33,781 nt of DNA, taken from positions 12,941-46,721 of the forward strand of contig CALMOR010000045.1 in assembly GCA_937872165.1 (NCBI GenBank), in the 5' to 3' direction. The notes beneath the pieces are model-generated. The model was not told the DNA's origin, searched no databases, and saw only the letters and a list, made by a program, of their open reading frames with translations. Below are positions 20,477 to 29,821 of the stretch, piece by piece. How positions within the stretch are numbered: the first letter of the stretch is position 1; each line of letters starts with the position of its first letter. The position numbers and the translations under genes are program-made. Source of the stretch: an uncultured Burkholderiales bacterium. Lineage in GTDB: Bacteria > Pseudomonadota > Gammaproteobacteria > Burkholderiales > Burkholderiaceae_D.

Positions 20477-22576
20477 CTAGGCGGCCTTGTTTCCGCCCGA
20501 CAGCGACAGGACGTTGTCCTCGCCGGTCGAGCCGAACACCTGCTGCTTCAACTGCGCGAGCTGATCCCTAGATCGAGCCGCCTCTTCGAATTCCAAGTTG
20601 CGCGCGTGGTCCAGCATCGCCTTCTCGAGACGCTTGATCTCGCGGGCCAGATGCTTCTCGTCCATCGCGCCGTACCGCGCCTTCTCCTGCGCCGCCTTCT
20701 GTTCCGTGCGCGCCGATTGCGAGTCGTACACGCCGTCGATCATCTCGCGCACCTGCTTGATCACGCCGCGCGGAACGATGCCGTTCTCGGTGTTGAACGC
20801 CACCTGCTTCGCCCGCCTGCGGTCCGTCTCGTCGATCGCCCTGCGCATCGATTCGGTGACCGAGTCGCCGTAGAGGATCGCCGTCCCGTTGATGTTGCGC
20901 GCCGCCCGTCCGATGGTCTGGATCAGCGACCGCTCCGCCCGCAGGAAGCCTTCCTTGTCCGCGTCGAGAATGGCCACCAGCGAAACCTCCGGAATGTCCA
21001 GACCCTCGCGCAGCAGATTGATTCCCACCAGCACGTCGAAAACACCGAGACGCAGATCACGGATGATCTCGGCCCGTTCGACCGTCTCGATGTCCGAGTG
21101 CAGGTAGCGCACCTTGACGTCGTGCTCGCCGAGGTAGTCGGTGAGCTGCTCGGCCATGCGCTTCGTCAGCGTCGTGACGAGAACGCGATCGCCGTCGGCC
21201 ACGCGTCGGTTGATCTCGGACAGCACGTCGTCGACCTGCGTGCTCGCGGGACGGACTTCGATGCGCGGATCGATCAGCCCCGTGGGCCGCACCAGCTGCT
21301 CGACCACCTGACCAGCGTGCGCCTTCTCGTAGTCGGCCGGCGTCGCCGACACGAAGATCCCCTGACGCACCTTGCGTTCGAACTCGTCGAACTTCAACGG
21401 CCGGTTGTCGAGCGCCGACGGCAGCCGGAAGCCGTAGTCGACGAGGTTCTGCTTGCGCGCGCGGTCGCCGCGGAACATGCCGTTCAACTGGCCGATCAAT
21501 GCATGGCTCTCGTCGAAGAAGATCAGCGCGTCGTCGGGCAGATAGTCGATCAGCGTCGACGGCGGCTCGCCCGGCGCGGTGCCGGAGATGTGCCTCGAAT
21601 AGTTCTCGATGCCCTTGCAGAAGCCGATCTCGCTCATCATCTCGAGGTCGAAGCGCGTGCGCTGCTCGAGCCGCTGCGCCTCGACGAGGCGGTTCTCCTT
21701 GTAGAACCAGTCGAGCCGCTCGCGCAACTCGGCCTTGATCGTCTCGATCGCGTTGACGACGGTGCCGCGCTGGGTCACGTAGTGCGAACCCGGATAGATC
21801 GTGAAGCGCGGGATCTTCTGGCGCACGCGGCCGGTGAGCGGATCGAACAGCTGCATGCTCTCGATCTCGTCGTCGAACAGTTCGATGCGGACCGCGAGCT
21901 CCGCGTGTTCGGCGGGGAAGACGTCGATGACGTCGCCGCGGACGCGGAACGTGCCGCGACCGAAGTCGATCTCGTTGCGCTGGTACTGCATCTGGATCAG
22001 CCGCGCGATGACGTCGCGCTGGCTGAGCTTGTCCTTGACGCGCAGCGTCAGGATCATCTTGTGGTACTCGTTCGGATTGCCGATGCCGTAGATGGTCGAC
22101 ACGGTGCCGACGATCACGACGTCGCGACGCTCCATCAACGACTTGGTCGCCGACAGCCGCATCTGCTCGATGTGTTCGTTGATCGACGAGTCCTTCTCGA
22201 TGAACAGGTCGCGCTGCGGAACGTAGGCCTCGGGCTGGTAGTAATCGTAATAGCTGACGAAATACTCGACCGCGTTGTTCGGAAAGAACTCGCGGAATTC
22301 CGAATAGAGCTGCGCGGCGAGCGTCTTGTTCGGCGCGAGCACCAAAGCGGGCCGGCCGGCCCGCGCGATGACGTTGGCCATCGTGAACGTCTTGCCCGAG
22401 CCGGTGACGCCGAGCAGGGTCTGGAAGGCGAGACCGTCTTCCAGACCCTCGACGAGCCCATCGATCGCGCGCGGCTGGTCGCCCGCCGGTGCGAACGGCT
22501 GGAAAAGCTGAAAGGGACTGCCCTCGAACGTCGCTAGTTCAGCGTCGTTCGACGGGGAGGCGAGGTTGGCGGCCAT
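20477..22576 (-). CDS. uvrB: Excinuclease ABC subunit UvrB
   Basis: [16 protein letters not shown] Walker [50 protein letters not shown]-terminal UVR domain. Confidence 0.98.
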   Translation of the reverse strand: MAANLASPSNDAELATFEGSPFQLFQPFAPAGDQPRAIDGLVEGLEDGLAFQTLLGVTGSGKTFTMANVIARAGRPALVLAPNKTLAAQLYSEFREFFPNNAVEYFVSYYDYYQPEAYVPQRDLFIEKDSSINEHIEQMRLSATKSLMERRDVVIVGTVSTIYGIGNPNEYHKMILTLRVKDKLSQRDVIARLIQMQYQRNEIDFGRGTFRVRGDVIDVFPAEHAELAVRIELFDDEIESMQLFDPLTGRVRQKIPRFTIYPGSHYVTQRGTVVNAIETIKAELRERLDWFYKENRLVEAQRLEQRTRFDLEMMSEIGFCKGIENYSRHISGTAPGEPPSTLIDYLPDDALIFFDESHALIGQLNGMFRGDRARKQNLVDYGFRLPSALDNRPLKFDEFERKVRQGIFVSATPADYEKAHAGQVVEQLVRPTGLIDPRIEVRPASTQVDDVLSEINRRVADGDRVLVTTLTKRMAEQLTDYLGEHDVKVRYLHSDIETVERAEIIRDLRLGVFDVLVGINLLREGLDIPEVSLVAILDADKEGFLRAERSLIQTIGRAARNINGTAILYGDSVTESMRRAIDETDRRRAKQVAFNTENGIVPRGVIKQVREMIDGVYDSQSARTEQKAAQEKARYGAMDEKHLAREIKRLEKAMLDHARNLEFEEAARSRDQLAQLKQQVFGSTGEDNVLSLSGGNKAA

Positions 22577-22786
22577 GCTAGGATTTGTGCGTTGCAGTGC
22601 GTCGGTGCACTACAGAGGGCTCGCGGGGCGCGCCTTCGACCATCGTTGGTGCGCTGCGACATCAGCCCGGATTATCGCGCCTATCGCGCGTTCGAATCCA
22701 GTGTTTTTTAATCCAACGGGGAATCAGGCGGTTACGAAATGTCGCCCGCGAACTCGTCGAACCCGACGCCCCGAGCCGAGAAGTCC

Positions 22787-24022
22787 ATGGCATCGCCTTT
22801 CAACCACGTCGAACTCGCTCCCAAAGATCCGATCCTCGGCATGACCGAGGCCTACCTCGCCGACAGCCGTTCGCCCAAGATCAACCTCGGCGTGGGTGTC
22901 TACACGAACGCGGACGGCAAGGTGCCGGTGCTGCGTGCGGTCAGTGAGGTCGAACAGGAACGCATGCGGATGCCACCGATGCGGAGCTACCTGCCGATCG
23001 ACGGCATGAGCACCTACAATCTCGTGTCGCAGAAGCTGCTGTTCGGCGACGATTCGAAGCTGCTCGTCGATGGACGCGTCGTCACCGCGCAGTCGCTCGG
23101 AGGTACCGGCGGCCTGAAGGTCGGCGCCGACTTCCTCCATCAGTTGACGCCCGGGGCCAAGGTCCTGATCAGCGATCCGAGCTGGGAGAACCATCTCGCG
23201 CTGTTCACGCAGGCCGGCTTCGACGTGTCGACCTATCCCTATTACGACGCGGCGACCCACGGGCTCGACTTCGATGGCATGATCGGCGCGCTGTCCGCCG
23301 CCGTGCCCGGCACGATCGTGGTGTTGCATGCCTGTTGCCACAACCCGACCGGCGTCGACCCGACGGAGGAGCAGTGGGCGACGATCATCGAGACCGTCGC
23401 GGCGAAGGGCTTGATGCCGTTCATCGACTTCGCCTACCAGGGCTTCGCCGAAGGCATCGATGCGGACGCCTTCGTCGTGCGAGCGTTCGCCGACGCGGGC
23501 CTCGAGTTCGTCGTGTCCGGTTCGTACTCGAAGTCCTTCTCGCTGTACGGAGAGCGGGTCGGGACGCTGTCGATCGTGACCGCCGACGGCGACGAGTCGA
23601 AGCGCGTGCTGAGCCAGTTGAAGCGCGTGATCCGCGCCAACTACTCGAATCCGCCGACCCACGGCGGCGCGACCATCACCGCGATCCTCACCGACCCGCG
23701 CCTGCGGAAGCTGTGGGAAGAAGACCTCGCCGAGATGCGCGAACGCATCCGCGCGATGCGGGTCGGTCTGGTCGCGAAGCTGAAGCAGCGCATGCCTTCG
23801 GTGCGCTTCGAGCACATCGAGCGCCAGCGCGGCATGTTCTCGTATTCGGGCCTCACGCGCGAGCAGGTCAGGCGCCTGCGCGACGAGTTCGCGATCTACG
23901 CGCTCGACACCGGCCGCATGTGCGTCGCGTCGCTGAACGACCGCAACCTCGACACGGTGGCCGATGCCATCGCCACGGTCACCGCACCGCGCGTTGACGC
24001 GTTTCGAACGGCATCGCTATAA
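22787..24022 (+). CDS. Aromatic amino acid / aspartate aminotransferase (class I, PLP)
   Basis: INLGVGVYTNADGKVPVLRAV, HACCHNPTGVDPT, SGSYSKSFSLYGERVG (PLP Lys), SNPPTHGG. Starts possible at 22739 or 22787. Confidence 0.94.
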   Translation: MASPFNHVELAPKDPILGMTEAYLADSRSPKINLGVGVYTNADGKVPVLRAVSEVEQERMRMPPMRSYLPIDGMSTYNLVSQKLLFGDDSKLLVDGRVVTAQSLGGTGGLKVGADFLHQLTPGAKVLISDPSWENHLALFTQAGFDVSTYPYYDAATHGLDFDGMIGALSAAVPGTIVVLHACCHNPTGVDPTEEQWATIIETVAAKGLMPFIDFAYQGFAEGIDADAFVVRAFADAGLEFVVSGSYSKSFSLYGERVGTLSIVTADGDESKRVLSQLKRVIRANYSNPPTHGGATITAILTDPRLRKLWEEDLAEMRERIRAMRVGLVAKLKQRMPSVRFEHIERQRGMFSYSGLTREQVRRLRDEFAIYALDTGRMCVASLNDRNLDTVADAIATVTAPRVDAFRTASL

Positions 24023-24023
24023 T
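23994..24023 (+). promoter_or_regulatory. Sigma-70-type promoter for tRNA-Asn
   Basis: TTGACG (23994-23999), 18-nt spacer, perfect TATAAT (24018-24023), 15 nt before the tRNA. Confidence 0.65.
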
Positions 24024-24038
24024 CGCGGTCCCCCAAAT

Positions 24039-24114
24039 TCCCCGATAGCTCAGTTGGTAGAGCAACGGACTGTTAATCCGTGTGTCCCTGGTTCGAGTCC
24101 AGGTCGGGGAGCCA
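24039..24114 (+). tRNA. tRNA-Asn (anticodon GTT)
   Basis: Complete 76-nt cloverleaf TCCCCGATAGCTCAGTTGGTAGAGC...CTGTTAATC...GGTTCGAGTCC...GGGGAGCCA; anticodon at 24072-24074; encoded CCA. Confidence 0.97.
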
Positions 24115-24126
24115 AGAAATTCAAGA

Positions 24127-24151
24127 GCTTGCGTGATCGCAGGCTTTTTTT
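24127..24151 (+). terminator. Rho-independent terminator downstream of tRNA-Asn
   Basis: GCTTGCG-TGAT-CGCAGGC hairpin followed by TTTTTTT. Confidence 0.8.
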
Positions 24152-24180
24152 ACGTCCGGCGGGGTGACGCCAGGGTGACG

Positions 24181-24876
24181 ATGCCGCTTCAGATTGCGCG
24201 AACAATGTTTGATTGGCGCCCCGGAGGTCTCGGGCCAGCGCAGCAATACACGTGTGCATATTGCGAGCGCGATGTGGCCTCAGACAAGGGGTGGACGTCT
24301 GCGGGGGCGCGTCTCGCGAACGGCACCATCGTCCGAGAAGTGGCGGCAATCTGCATTTGCCCGCAGTGCACGATGCCTACCCTCATCCAAATTGCATCTG
24401 ACGGATCGTCCTCGCAGATGCCAGACGTAGCCTTTGGTCGCCACGTTTCCGGCATCGACGATCCGATGCTCTCGGCGGCTTTCGACGAGGCGCGGACGTG
24501 CACAAGCGTCGGGGCCCACACGGCAGCGGTGTTGCTATGCCGAAAGGTGTTGATGGCGTTCGCCGCCCGACACGGAGCAAAGGAGGGCGAGAGCTTCTTA
24601 AACTACATCGACTACCTTGTGCGAGAGGGTTACGTGCCGCCGAACGGCCGGCCTTGGGTCGATAAGATTAGAACCAAGGGAAACGAAGCGACGCACCAGT
24701 TGCCTTCGATCTCGAAGCAGGATGCGGAGCTGGTCGTGCGTTTCACCGAGATGCTGCTTCGCTTCACCTTCGAAATGCCGAGCATGCTTGAGGCAGCGGA
24801 GCAAAGCGGCAAGGGGACGCATTCGGCGGGATCGGGATCGTCGGCGCCCAAGCCGATCGATCCACTCCGGACCTGA
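24181..24876 (+). CDS. DUF4145-like domain protein with N-terminal zinc-ribbon-like CxxC pairs
   Basis: CAYC...CICPQC pairs followed by helical AAVLLCRKVLMAFAARHG...KIRTKGNEATHQL typical of DUF4145. Start could be 24181 or 24205. Confidence 0.65.
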   Translation: MPLQIARTMFDWRPGGLGPAQQYTCAYCERDVASDKGWTSAGARLANGTIVREVAAICICPQCTMPTLIQIASDGSSSQMPDVAFGRHVSGIDDPMLSAAFDEARTCTSVGAHTAAVLLCRKVLMAFAARHGAKEGESFLNYIDYLVREGYVPPNGRPWVDKIRTKGNEATHQLPSISKQDAELVVRFTEMLLRFTFEMPSMLEAAEQSGKGTHSAGSGSSAPKPIDPLRT

Positions 24877-24918
24877 GGTTCATAGTCGAGCTGGAGTAGC
24901 AAGCTTCGACTCGCGCCT

Positions 24919-25158
24919 TCAAAGCCACAGATCGTCGATACCTGGAACCATCTCGTAGCTCGGGCAGCAGATCGAGTTGGCGTGCGGCGCGTGCTGGTTC
25001 ACCCGGCACTTGAAGACTTCGTACCGACCGCCGCCCTTCGGCGGATAGATGACGACTGTCGGCTTCGCGCAGCTGTAGCAGCCCCACCGCTTGGCGTCGT
25101 AGACCTCGAGCAGGTCCTCGTCAGGCGGGAGCGACTGGAAACCGGGAGTGATGCCCAT
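24919..25158 (-). CDS. Small Cys-rich hypothetical protein
   Basis: MGITPGFQSLPPDEDLLEVYDAKRWGCYSCAKPTVVIYPPKGGGRYEVFKCRVNQHAPHANSICCPSYEM...; CxxC and CC pairs suggest metal binding; start uncertain. Confidence 0.45.
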   Translation of the reverse strand: MGITPGFQSLPPDEDLLEVYDAKRWGCYSCAKPTVVIYPPKGGGRYEVFKCRVNQHAPHANSICCPSYEMVPGIDDLWL

Positions 25159-25252
25159 TCGGAGGATTCTGCCCGATCGCGAACGGCCCGATGATTTCCC
25201 CGCGGTCGTTCTCCGCGGTCGCCTTACGAGGCGATAGGCTGGACCGCCCTGA

Positions 25253-25771
25253 TCAGTTTCTCGTCGACTTCCAGCCCGCGGCGAGCGTCTGTCCCTTCGA
25301 CGCAGCGCCGAGGATGGTCGAGCCGGCTCCGATGTAGCCCGACCACTCGGCATTCGAGCCTTGCGACCGCAGCAGCCCGGCTTGATCCATCGAGCTTTCG
25401 GAGTTTCTCTTGCCGGTCAGCATCGTGTTCACCGCGTCGAGTTCGGACTGCTGCCCGATGGTGCGATTGATGTCGACCGCACTGCCCTCGCCAAGCTTCA
25501 CGCCCGAACCTGCGAGCGACGCACTGGCCTCTGCCTGCTGGATGGCGCCCGCCTTCCTGATCTTGGCTGCACGCGCGTTCGCCGCGTCGAGGTCATAGGC
25601 TGCGGCGTTCTCTTGGACGCGTGCGTTGTAGTCCGCTGCGGCCTTCGCCTGTTCGCCCTGCTCGATCTGCCCGTAGGCCGTCGCTGCCACGCCGCCCACC
25701 GCCGCGACGGCGCTGATCGCGGTCGCGTTCGTGGCGACCCACCCGACAATTGCGCTTCCCGTTACAGCCAT
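25253..25771 (-). CDS. Phage internal virion protein, gp14-like (small, Ala/Gln-rich)
   Basis: N-terminal hydrophobic stretch, then EQAKAAADYNARVQENAAAYDLDAANARAAKIRKAGAIQQAEASASLAGSGVKLGEGSAVDIN, a composition typical of podovirus internal virion protein B. Confidence 0.6.
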   Translation of the reverse strand: MAVTGSAIVGWVATNATAISAVAAVGGVAATAYGQIEQGEQAKAAADYNARVQENAAAYDLDAANARAAKIRKAGAIQQAEASASLAGSGVKLGEGSAVDINRTIGQQSELDAVNTMLTGKRNSESSMDQAGLLRSQGSNAEWSGYIGAGSTILGAASKGQTLAAGWKSTRN

Positions 25772-25781
25772 GTCCTGACCC

Positions 25782-28241
25782 CTATTGTTGACCCACCGCT
25801 GTTGCAATGTTCGGCGCGCGCGTGGGCGTGGCCGACTCCGGATTCCACCACCAGTCGCTCTGGTCGTCCTTCTGCGCTCGAGCCCGCATGCGATCGAGGT
25901 AGCCAGGCGAGATCATTTCCTGAAGGTCGTTCAGGAACGCGTGATCGAGCGCCGCCTTCGCATACCAGAGGTTGATCAACGGCAGGTGTCCGCGCACCCA
26001 TCGCAACTCGGCGTCGCGATTCGGGTGCTCCTGGTCGCTGGCCGCGTCGCGGATGTTCCTGAAGCCGATGTCGTAGAGCGCCTCGAAGCCCGAGCCGATC
26101 ACCGGCCCCGCGATCGCGCTCGCCGCCGTCGACGCGCCGGACTGTCCTTGTCGGCCGACGCCCGATAGCATCAGGTCGCCGACGAAGCCAGCGCCGCCGC
26201 CCTTCAGGAAGGCCGCGAGCCAGAACTTTGACGACTTCGCCGGATCGTCGCTGAACATGTCGCGCGGGTCTTGGCCGCGCAGGATGTCGTTCATGGCGAT
26301 CGCGATCCCACCGAGCAGCGTCAGGCTCGAGAACAGAGTCGCCCCGTACGCTACGCGTCCCGCGGGCGTCAGCGAGTCGCTGTGCAGCATGCGGTCCCAG
26401 TGCCGCGTGATCATCGCGATCGGAAAGCTCTTGAAGAGCATCTCGCAACGCCACAGCTCGCCGAGACCAGTCCCCTTCTGCAGCCCACCGGCGCCGATCG
26501 AACGCGTCGTCAGGTCGGGTGCCAGGCTCGCGAACTCGCTCTCGTCGACGATGGTCCCGAGAAGGCGCGAGACGGCGCGTTGCTTCGCGGCCAGGTCGAC
26601 GCCCTCGATCGCATACACCGCCGCCGGCGTCAGCATCGGCGTCTGGCGCCACGTCTCGTGCGTCGCCTGCTGGATCGTCGCCCACTCGTCGGCGGTCCAG
26701 CCCTGTTCGCTCAGGCGAGCGCGGTCGTGCTTGCCGAGCTGGTCCCATCCGGTCTTCGACAGTTCGGCCAAGCCGTGCATCATCGTCATGCCGTAGCCGC
26801 GGCGGATCGCATCGGTCCAGTAGTTGATCAGCGACACCTTCATCGTCCCGGCTGCAATGCGCGTCGTCCAGCCGCGGCCGAGCATGCCTTCGGACCAGCG
26901 GTTCATATCGGAGACCAGCGAGTCCGCGATCAGCCCGCCGAGGTCGGAGAAGCGCCGCGCGTCGCTACCGAAGGCCCGCACCAGGTTGACGGTGCCCTGC
27001 CACGCGCTCAGGCGGTTGTAGCCGAGGGTCTGGTAGTAGGTCGCGATGTCGGTGATCGCCGTGACCGGTGTGCCCTGCAGCTTGCCGATCACCTCGATGT
27101 TCCGCAGGCCCTGCCCGATTGCCGCCATCGTCTGGGACTGCGCGTTCGCCAGCTCGCCGGTCAGCGTCTTCCACATGTTGCTCGTGCTGGTCGCGATGGC
27201 GATCGTGTCGCTCGCGCCCGACTTCCTCGCCTGGTCGTGCAGCGTGCGGAAGACCTGCTCGGGGTTCGGTCCGAAGTTCTCGACGAGGCCGATGTCGCGT
27301 GACAGGCGCGACACGTGCGACTGCATCGCGTTGAAGACGGTGCCGTGACCGTAGGCGTCGAGGTACTGCACGTACTCGTCAGGCCCGGCGAAGTGCAGCT
27401 CGCGGCTCTCGGCGTAGCGCGCCGCGATCGCGCTGATGCCGCGCGCCTCGCCCGGGACAATGTTGTCGACGCCATCGGACTGGATGGTCCGCCACATCGT
27501 CTCGAGCACGGTCGTCATGTCCTGGTCGTTCAGCGGCCGGCCGAACTCGTCGAAGTAACGCGACCGGTCGACCAGGCTGCGGGCCTCGCGCACCCACTTC
27601 TCGATGCCGGCGCCGCGCACGCGGGCCGCGTCGTGCGGTTGCGGCAGGTAGCTGTAGACCAGCTTGCGAATCTCGCCGCCGGCCGCGTTGAAGCGCTGGC
27701 GCAGACCCTCGACGCCATCGACCCATGCCTTCGCAGCAGCCTTCGCTTCCGCGCTGCCGCTGTCCTTCCCGAAGACCTCACGAACGAAGTCGAGCGTGTG
27801 CTCAGGGTTCTCGAGGTTGCATATCCAGCGGATCGGATTGCCGTCGCTCTTCGTCGCGAAGTCCATCGTGTCGAGAATCTGACGATATGCGTCGCGCGCC
27901 GTGCCCTTGATGTACGCGTCGACCTGCGACAGCTTCAGCGCGAGCTTCTTGAAGCCGCGCTTCCCGGCCGCCTCGATGTCGGGTAAGTGTCGCGCGGTCG
28001 CGTGCACGGCCAAGGCAGCGCGTCGTTCCTTCAGCGCGGCCGCTTCCTCGATGTCCTTCCCGATCGATGCGGCAGCAGCACGCACCCGCTCGGCCTGCGA
28101 CATCGAGCGCCACGCGGTCGGGTCGCGACTCGCGAGGCGTCGCTGCGTGTTGATGATGCGGTCCTCGATCTGCTGCGCTTCCGCGGCGGTCACGCGCCGG
28201 CCAATCGCGCGGGCGACCTCGTTGATGCACTCCGGTCTCAT
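25782..28241 (-). CDS. Large phage virion protein (putative internal/DNA-ejection protein)
   Basis: ~820 aa; placed before the gp14-like gene; ATG at 28241 overlaps the upstream TAA (TAATG), favoured over the ORF-track start at 28265. Confidence 0.55.
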   Translation of the reverse strand: MRPECINEVARAIGRRVTAAEAQQIEDRIINTQRRLASRDPTAWRSMSQAERVRAAAASIGKDIEEAAALKERRAALAVHATARHLPDIEAAGKRGFKKLALKLSQVDAYIKGTARDAYRQILDTMDFATKSDGNPIRWICNLENPEHTLDFVREVFGKDSGSAEAKAAAKAWVDGVEGLRQRFNAAGGEIRKLVYSYLPQPHDAARVRGAGIEKWVREARSLVDRSRYFDEFGRPLNDQDMTTVLETMWRTIQSDGVDNIVPGEARGISAIAARYAESRELHFAGPDEYVQYLDAYGHGTVFNAMQSHVSRLSRDIGLVENFGPNPEQVFRTLHDQARKSGASDTIAIATSTSNMWKTLTGELANAQSQTMAAIGQGLRNIEVIGKLQGTPVTAITDIATYYQTLGYNRLSAWQGTVNLVRAFGSDARRFSDLGGLIADSLVSDMNRWSEGMLGRGWTTRIAAGTMKVSLINYWTDAIRRGYGMTMMHGLAELSKTGWDQLGKHDRARLSEQGWTADEWATIQQATHETWRQTPMLTPAAVYAIEGVDLAAKQRAVSRLLGTIVDESEFASLAPDLTTRSIGAGGLQKGTGLGELWRCEMLFKSFPIAMITRHWDRMLHSDSLTPAGRVAYGATLFSSLTLLGGIAIAMNDILRGQDPRDMFSDDPAKSSKFWLAAFLKGGGAGFVGDLMLSGVGRQGQSGASTAASAIAGPVIGSGFEALYDIGFRNIRDAASDQEHPNRDAELRWVRGHLPLINLWYAKAALDHAFLNDLQEMISPGYLDRMRARAQKDDQSDWWWNPESATPTRAPNIATAVGQQ

Positions 28242-29821
28242 TAGGCACCTCGGGCAATGAAACATTCGACGGCCGCGGCGTAGGCCCGGGCTTCGTTTCG
28301 ATCGCGCTCGGCCTCGGCCTGCATGTGCTCGAGGTAATCGCTGGCGCGCATGGTCTCGGCGTCGGGTGCTGCTGAGAGCTTCACCGGCAGGCCCGGCCGC
28401 TCGCTCGCGATCTGCAGCGCGCGGGACATGTCGGCATCCGCATGCAGTTCAGGTCGAGCAGGCAGCAGCGGTGCGTCGGTCGTGCGGGTGCGACTCACCG
28501 CGCTATCGACCGCATAGCGAACGCTGACGCCGCGCGGCACGTCCTCGAGCTGGTCGGCGATCGCGTCGTAGCGTTCTGGATCGTGGAGCAGCGCGTCGCG
28601 AAGGCTGTGGGTCTCCGGGGTGACGTCCGCGCGTTGCGCGAGCGCCTCGCGGGTCGTGCGGCCAGTCGCGAGGTCGTCGATCTGGCTGTGCACATCCGCG
28701 AGCGTGCGCATCGCGTCGCTGGCCGGCGGCGCGTCACCATCGCGAGCTGTCCGCATGTCCTCGTCGAAGCGCTGCGCCACCGGTGCGATCCTGTCACTCG
28801 CGTGCACCGGATCGACCTGTACGGTCGGCACCACGTCGACGGGCTGACCCGCATCGAGCTGCTCGCGTGCCGCGACCATCGTGTCGTGGTGCGCCTGCAT
28901 GCCGGCAATGTCGTCGTGGGGGACCAGCGCGGCGTCGTCGACCGTTCCGTTCCGGTAGCTCACGTGCGCCGCGTCGACGACGTCGGGCGTCGGGCTGGGC
29001 ATTGCCGGCGCCGGCGGCACCGCCGGCGTGTCCGCGCCTTTCCTGAGCCGGATCGTATGGGCCGCGGCGCCGACGACCGCCGGGATGACGGCCGAGATCA
29101 CGAGACCGGTCTTGTCGAACGGATCGAACTCGGCCGCGATGTCGGGATACTTCGCCGCCTCGAGGATGTGCCGACTCAGCGCCTGCTCGGCCATGAACGA
29201 ACCAGGACCGCCGGCTGCAACGAGGCCCGCGGTCTCGACCATCGAACGGCCGGCGACCGGCAGCGCAACCGTGGCCGCGGTGACTGCGCCATGAACGAGA
29301 CCGACCTTCGCCGCGGTGCTCGGGTCGACGCCGCGATCCTGCAGCTGCTGCGTCGTCGTCACGCCCTCGTCGACGCCGGTCCCGACGATCATGCCGGGCG
29401 TCCCACCGACGAGCGAGTAGCCGACCGCCTTCGTCAGCACGCGCGACGCGCCGAAGAGCACGCTGCTCGCGGTCGTGGCGGTCGCCGGGTCGGGTTTCCA
29501 GTACTCGGCACCCGATCGCAGCTGTTCATCAGTCTCGCGTGCCTGGTCGGCTGCCTTGGCCTGCGCACGTTGGCGCTGCGACTCGAACGGACCATCATGT
29601 CGCGCGCTGCTGTTCGCCGCGGTGTCCAGGTAGCTGCCGGCCGCGTTCACGACGCGCGCGGTCTCGTTGACCGCGCTCGCCGCGCCCTCGAGCGGCGCCC
29701 GCATGAACGCCCCGACCTTCGACCAGGTCGAGACGACCGGCGGCGTCGGTGGTGGCGGGTTGGCGATCTTGTCCATGATCGCGCGCTCGGCGCCGTCCGG
29801 ATCGATGTCGTCCCAGCTCAT
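28241..29821 (-). CDS. Phage virion-associated protein of unknown function
   Basis: 526 aa, Ala/Pro-rich with Gly-rich hydrophobic segments; ATGA overlap with the upstream gene; inside the phage cassette. Confidence 0.5.
   Translation of the reverse strand: MSWDDIDPDGAERAIMDKIANPPPPTPPVVSTWSKVGAFMRAPLEGAASAVNETARVVNAAGSYLDTAANSSARHDGPFESQRQRAQAKAADQARETDEQLRSGAEYWKPDPATATTASSVLFGASRVLTKAVGYSLVGGTPGMIVGTGVDEGVTTTQQLQDRGVDPSTAAKVGLVHGAVTAATVALPVAGRSMVETAGLVAAGGPGSFMAEQALSRHILEAAKYPDIAAEFDPFDKTGLVISAVIPAVVGAAAHTIRLRKGADTPAVPPAPAMPSPTPDVVDAAHVSYRNGTVDDAALVPHDDIAGMQAHHDTMVAAREQLDAGQPVDVVPTVQVDPVHASDRIAPVAQRFDEDMRTARDGDAPPASDAMRTLADVHSQIDDLATGRTTREALAQRADVTPETHSLRDALLHDPERYDAIADQLEDVPRGVSVRYAVDSAVSRTRTTDAPLLPARPELHADADMSRALQIASERPGLPVKLSAAPDAETMRASDYLEHMQAEAERDRNEARAYAAAVECFIARGA

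Noticed and set aside
20606-22537. 643-aa + strand ORF antisense to uvrB
   Set aside because: High-GC shadow ORF with Arg/Val/Leu/Asp-rich low-quality composition; uvrB on the other strand is unmistakable.
22577-22738. Possible LexA/SOS box in the uvrB-aminotransferase intergenic region
   Set aside because: Only an imperfect palindrome (GCAGTGC...GCACTAC) is visible; it does not fit CTGT-N8-ACAG well enough to call.
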